DNA of 14,622 bases, taken from positions 1-14,622 of the forward strand of contig JAGOIM010000020.1 in the NCBI GenBank assembly GCA_017995665.1. The letters are read 5' to 3'. The notes beneath the pieces are model-generated. The model was not told the origin of the DNA and did no database searches. It was given only the letters and a program-made list of their open reading frames with translations. This stretch comes from Anaerolineaceae bacterium (lineage in GTDB: Bacteria > Chloroflexota > Anaerolineae > Anaerolineales > Anaerolineaceae). Both the position numbers and the translations under genes were made by a program. Shown piece by piece: positions 13,753 to 14,622 of this stretch (its first letter is position 1; each line of letters starts with the position of its first letter).

Positions 13753-13785
13753 AGATTTTCATTATTAACCAAAAGTGAGAAGCAA

Positions 13786-14463
13786 ATGAAAGAAAGAGTT
13801 TACGATTTAGTTAGAACTGCAATCGAACGACTGGGCGGAAACATGCTTTGGCAACGAGAAGGTTTTCAATACGGCGCGTGGATTTTGAGCCTTGGAGATC
13901 GAACTAAAATCATTGAAGCCAGCGGAAAACGTTCTTTTCCTGAACTTGATGCACTATACCTTCCTAAAGTAGCATCGCCGAAAACATGGGATGACTATCA
14001 AGACGCCTTGATTCCGAACGCTTATGCTCAAATTGTAAAATTATTTGGATTAGGGGAATTACCTGAAGATGAATCTGCTCAACTTGAAAACGCAATTGAA
14101 CGTTCTAAATGGAAATTCGCCTGGACCTATGCGAGAACCTTGCCTCATGAATACACCAAAAAAGCAATTAGTCAGGAAGATGACCATAGTTTGATAATAT
14201 CAATGATTGAAAAATATGGAATCGTAATTCCCTGGAAAATGTATAGGAACAAATATCTCTTTTTTGGGGATAGAAAATATTGGCATATGGGAAATCCCTA
14301 TTCCTCAAACCTGGATGATCATCCAAATATAATTAATCGCATCTGGCTCGATGTGCGCAAACACAGAGAAAACGTTTCCCATGTATGGACAGCTGAAGAA
14401 GTGGAACTCCAAATGCGATTGTGGGAAATCCAAATGGAAAAAACTACGAACAAACAAAAATAA
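13786..14463 (+). CDS. Uncharacterised 225-aa protein
   Basis: Not assignable to a named family. It seems to have two parts. Residues ~1-75 (RLGGNMLWQREGFQYGAWIL, then KIIEASGKRSFPELDALYLPK and TWDDY) look like a compact domain, with a short region (~76-105) after it. Residues ~108-190 (WKFAWTYARTLPHEYTKK, MIEKYGIVIPWKM, YLFFGDRKYWHMG, NIINRIWLDV) show a pattern I associate from memory with small uncharacterised bacterial proteins having PHEYT...YW.MG...INR. There is no signal peptide, membrane segment or cysteine. The ribosome binding region GTGAGAAG before the ATG is modest. The DNA is more AT-rich than its neighbours. It stands alone between a repeat-rich region and a tRNA, the sort of position accessory or defence genes often take, but function is unknown. 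Confidence 0.65.
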   Translation: MKERVYDLVRTAIERLGGNMLWQREGFQYGAWILSLGDRTKIIEASGKRSFPELDALYLPKVASPKTWDDYQDALIPNAYAQIVKLFGLGELPEDESAQLENAIERSKWKFAWTYARTLPHEYTKKAISQEDDHSLIISMIEKYGIVIPWKMYRNKYLFFGDRKYWHMGNPYSSNLDDHPNIINRIWLDVRKHRENVSHVWTAEEVELQMRLWEIQMEKTTNKQK

Positions 14464-14494
14464 AACCCCCCGGGAAACAATTCCGAGGGGTTTT
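14462..14494. terminator. Bidirectional rho-independent terminator
   Basis: AAAACCCC (14462-14469) pairs with GGGGTTTT (14487-14494), with an inner CGG/CCG stem. On + it ends the 225-aa gene; on - it lies just past the tRNA-Gln 3' end and is followed by a T-rich tract. Confidence 0.88.
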
Positions 14495-14498
14495 CAGG

Positions 14499-14569
14499 CT
14501 GCGGGCACTGGAGTCGAACCAATACATACGGATTCAGAGTCCGCTGTCCTGCCATTAGACGAGCCCGCA
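14499..14569 (-). tRNA. tRNA-Gln(CUG)
   Basis: A full cloverleaf of 71 bases can be folded by eye on the minus strand: acceptor TGCGGGC with GCCCGCA (7 pairs), D-arm GTCT/GGAC, anticodon stem GCGGA/TCCGT with loop CTCTGAA, a 4-base variable loop, and T-arm ATTGG/CCAGT with loop TTCGACT. The anticodon CTG (complement of 14535-14537) reads CAG, so glutamine; the weak T1-A72 pair and discriminator G73 are typical of tRNA-Gln. The 3' CCA is not encoded (CCT follows), so it must be added enzymatically. Confidence 0.95.
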
Positions 14570-14582
14570 ATAACGAATGTAT

Positions 14583-14611
14583 AGTTTACCAAGTTTTGGT
14601 GCTTTTAGCAA
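14583..14611 (-). promoter_or_regulatory. Candidate promoter of tRNA-Gln
   Basis: On the minus strand TTGCTA (14606-14611) and TAAACT (14583-14588) are 17 bases apart; transcription would begin ~7 bases before the mature tRNA 5' end. An alternative -10, TATACA, overlaps it. Confidence 0.45.
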
Positions 14612-14622
14612 GCGTTTTTTGA

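Larger units (their letters stand above)
13108..13785. other. 678-base region without a gene, carrying palindromic repeats
   Basis: No coding region is convincing. It holds a -10 element for the DUF1461 gene at its left end, three palindromic elements (13285-13346, 13413-13467, 13517-13572), a small hairpin CCTCAT/ATGAGG near 13645, and an operator-like inverted repeat at 13731-13752 before the next gene. Confidence 0.7.

Noticed and set aside
14462..14569. tRNA-Gln as an integration site with a duplicated 3' end
   Set aside because: No second copy of the tRNA 3' end and no integrase gene could be found in the window.

Overview
The window looks like a stretch of chromosome from an anaerobic bacterium, most likely of the phylum Chloroflexota, class Anaerolineae. 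This assignment is inference from gene content and protein style (sufC-sufB-sufD order, hypE, rubredoxin, a DUF4332 helix-hairpin-helix protein, a UgpC/MalK-type ATPase, moderate GC), not from a marker gene. HypE implies NiFe hydrogenase maturation and the rubredoxin fits an anaerobic lifestyle.

Layout. 1-1482: 3' end of hypE and a lipoprotein with a class A beta-lactamase-like fold, both on +. 1534-3027: a two-gene + unit, a SAM methyltransferase and a PIG-L/LmbE zinc deacetylase. 3014-6845: a minus-strand operon, sufC-sufB-sufD followed by a small SH3-like protein of unknown function, driven by a near-consensus promoter at 6888-6916. 6996-8513: a + unit with a coiled-coil/LysM protein and a protein that reads like a degenerate DhaL/DAK2 domain with a Gly-rich insert, closed by a 17-bp-stem terminator. 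8608-9012: a minus-strand DUF4332 protein. 9120-9290: tandem palindromic repeats. 9427-10412: a SufR-type iron-sulfur regulator followed by a SufT/MIP18 (DUF59) protein. 10416-10733: an SCP2 domain protein (minus). 10864-11025: rubredoxin, with terminator. 11202-12329: an orphan sugar-transporter ATPase, with terminator. 12418-13107: a four-TM DUF1461-like membrane protein (minus). 13108-13785: a 678-base stretch without a gene, holding three palindromic elements and a putative operator hairpin. 13786-14463: an uncharacterised 225-aa protein. 14499-14569: tRNA-Gln(CUG) on minus, facing a shared bidirectional terminator.

How it works together. The core theme is Fe-S cluster biogenesis: the SufBCD scaffold/ATPase complex, a candidate cluster-sensing repressor (SufR) and a candidate cluster maturation/transfer factor (SufT), arranged as two separate transcription units about 2.6 kb apart. 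No cysteine desulfurase (SufS) or SufU/SufE is inside the window. The least explained parts are the DhaL-like/LysM pair, the extra small gene at the end of the suf operon, the dispersed 55-56 bp palindromes placed between divergent genes, and the isolated 225-aa gene next to the tRNA.
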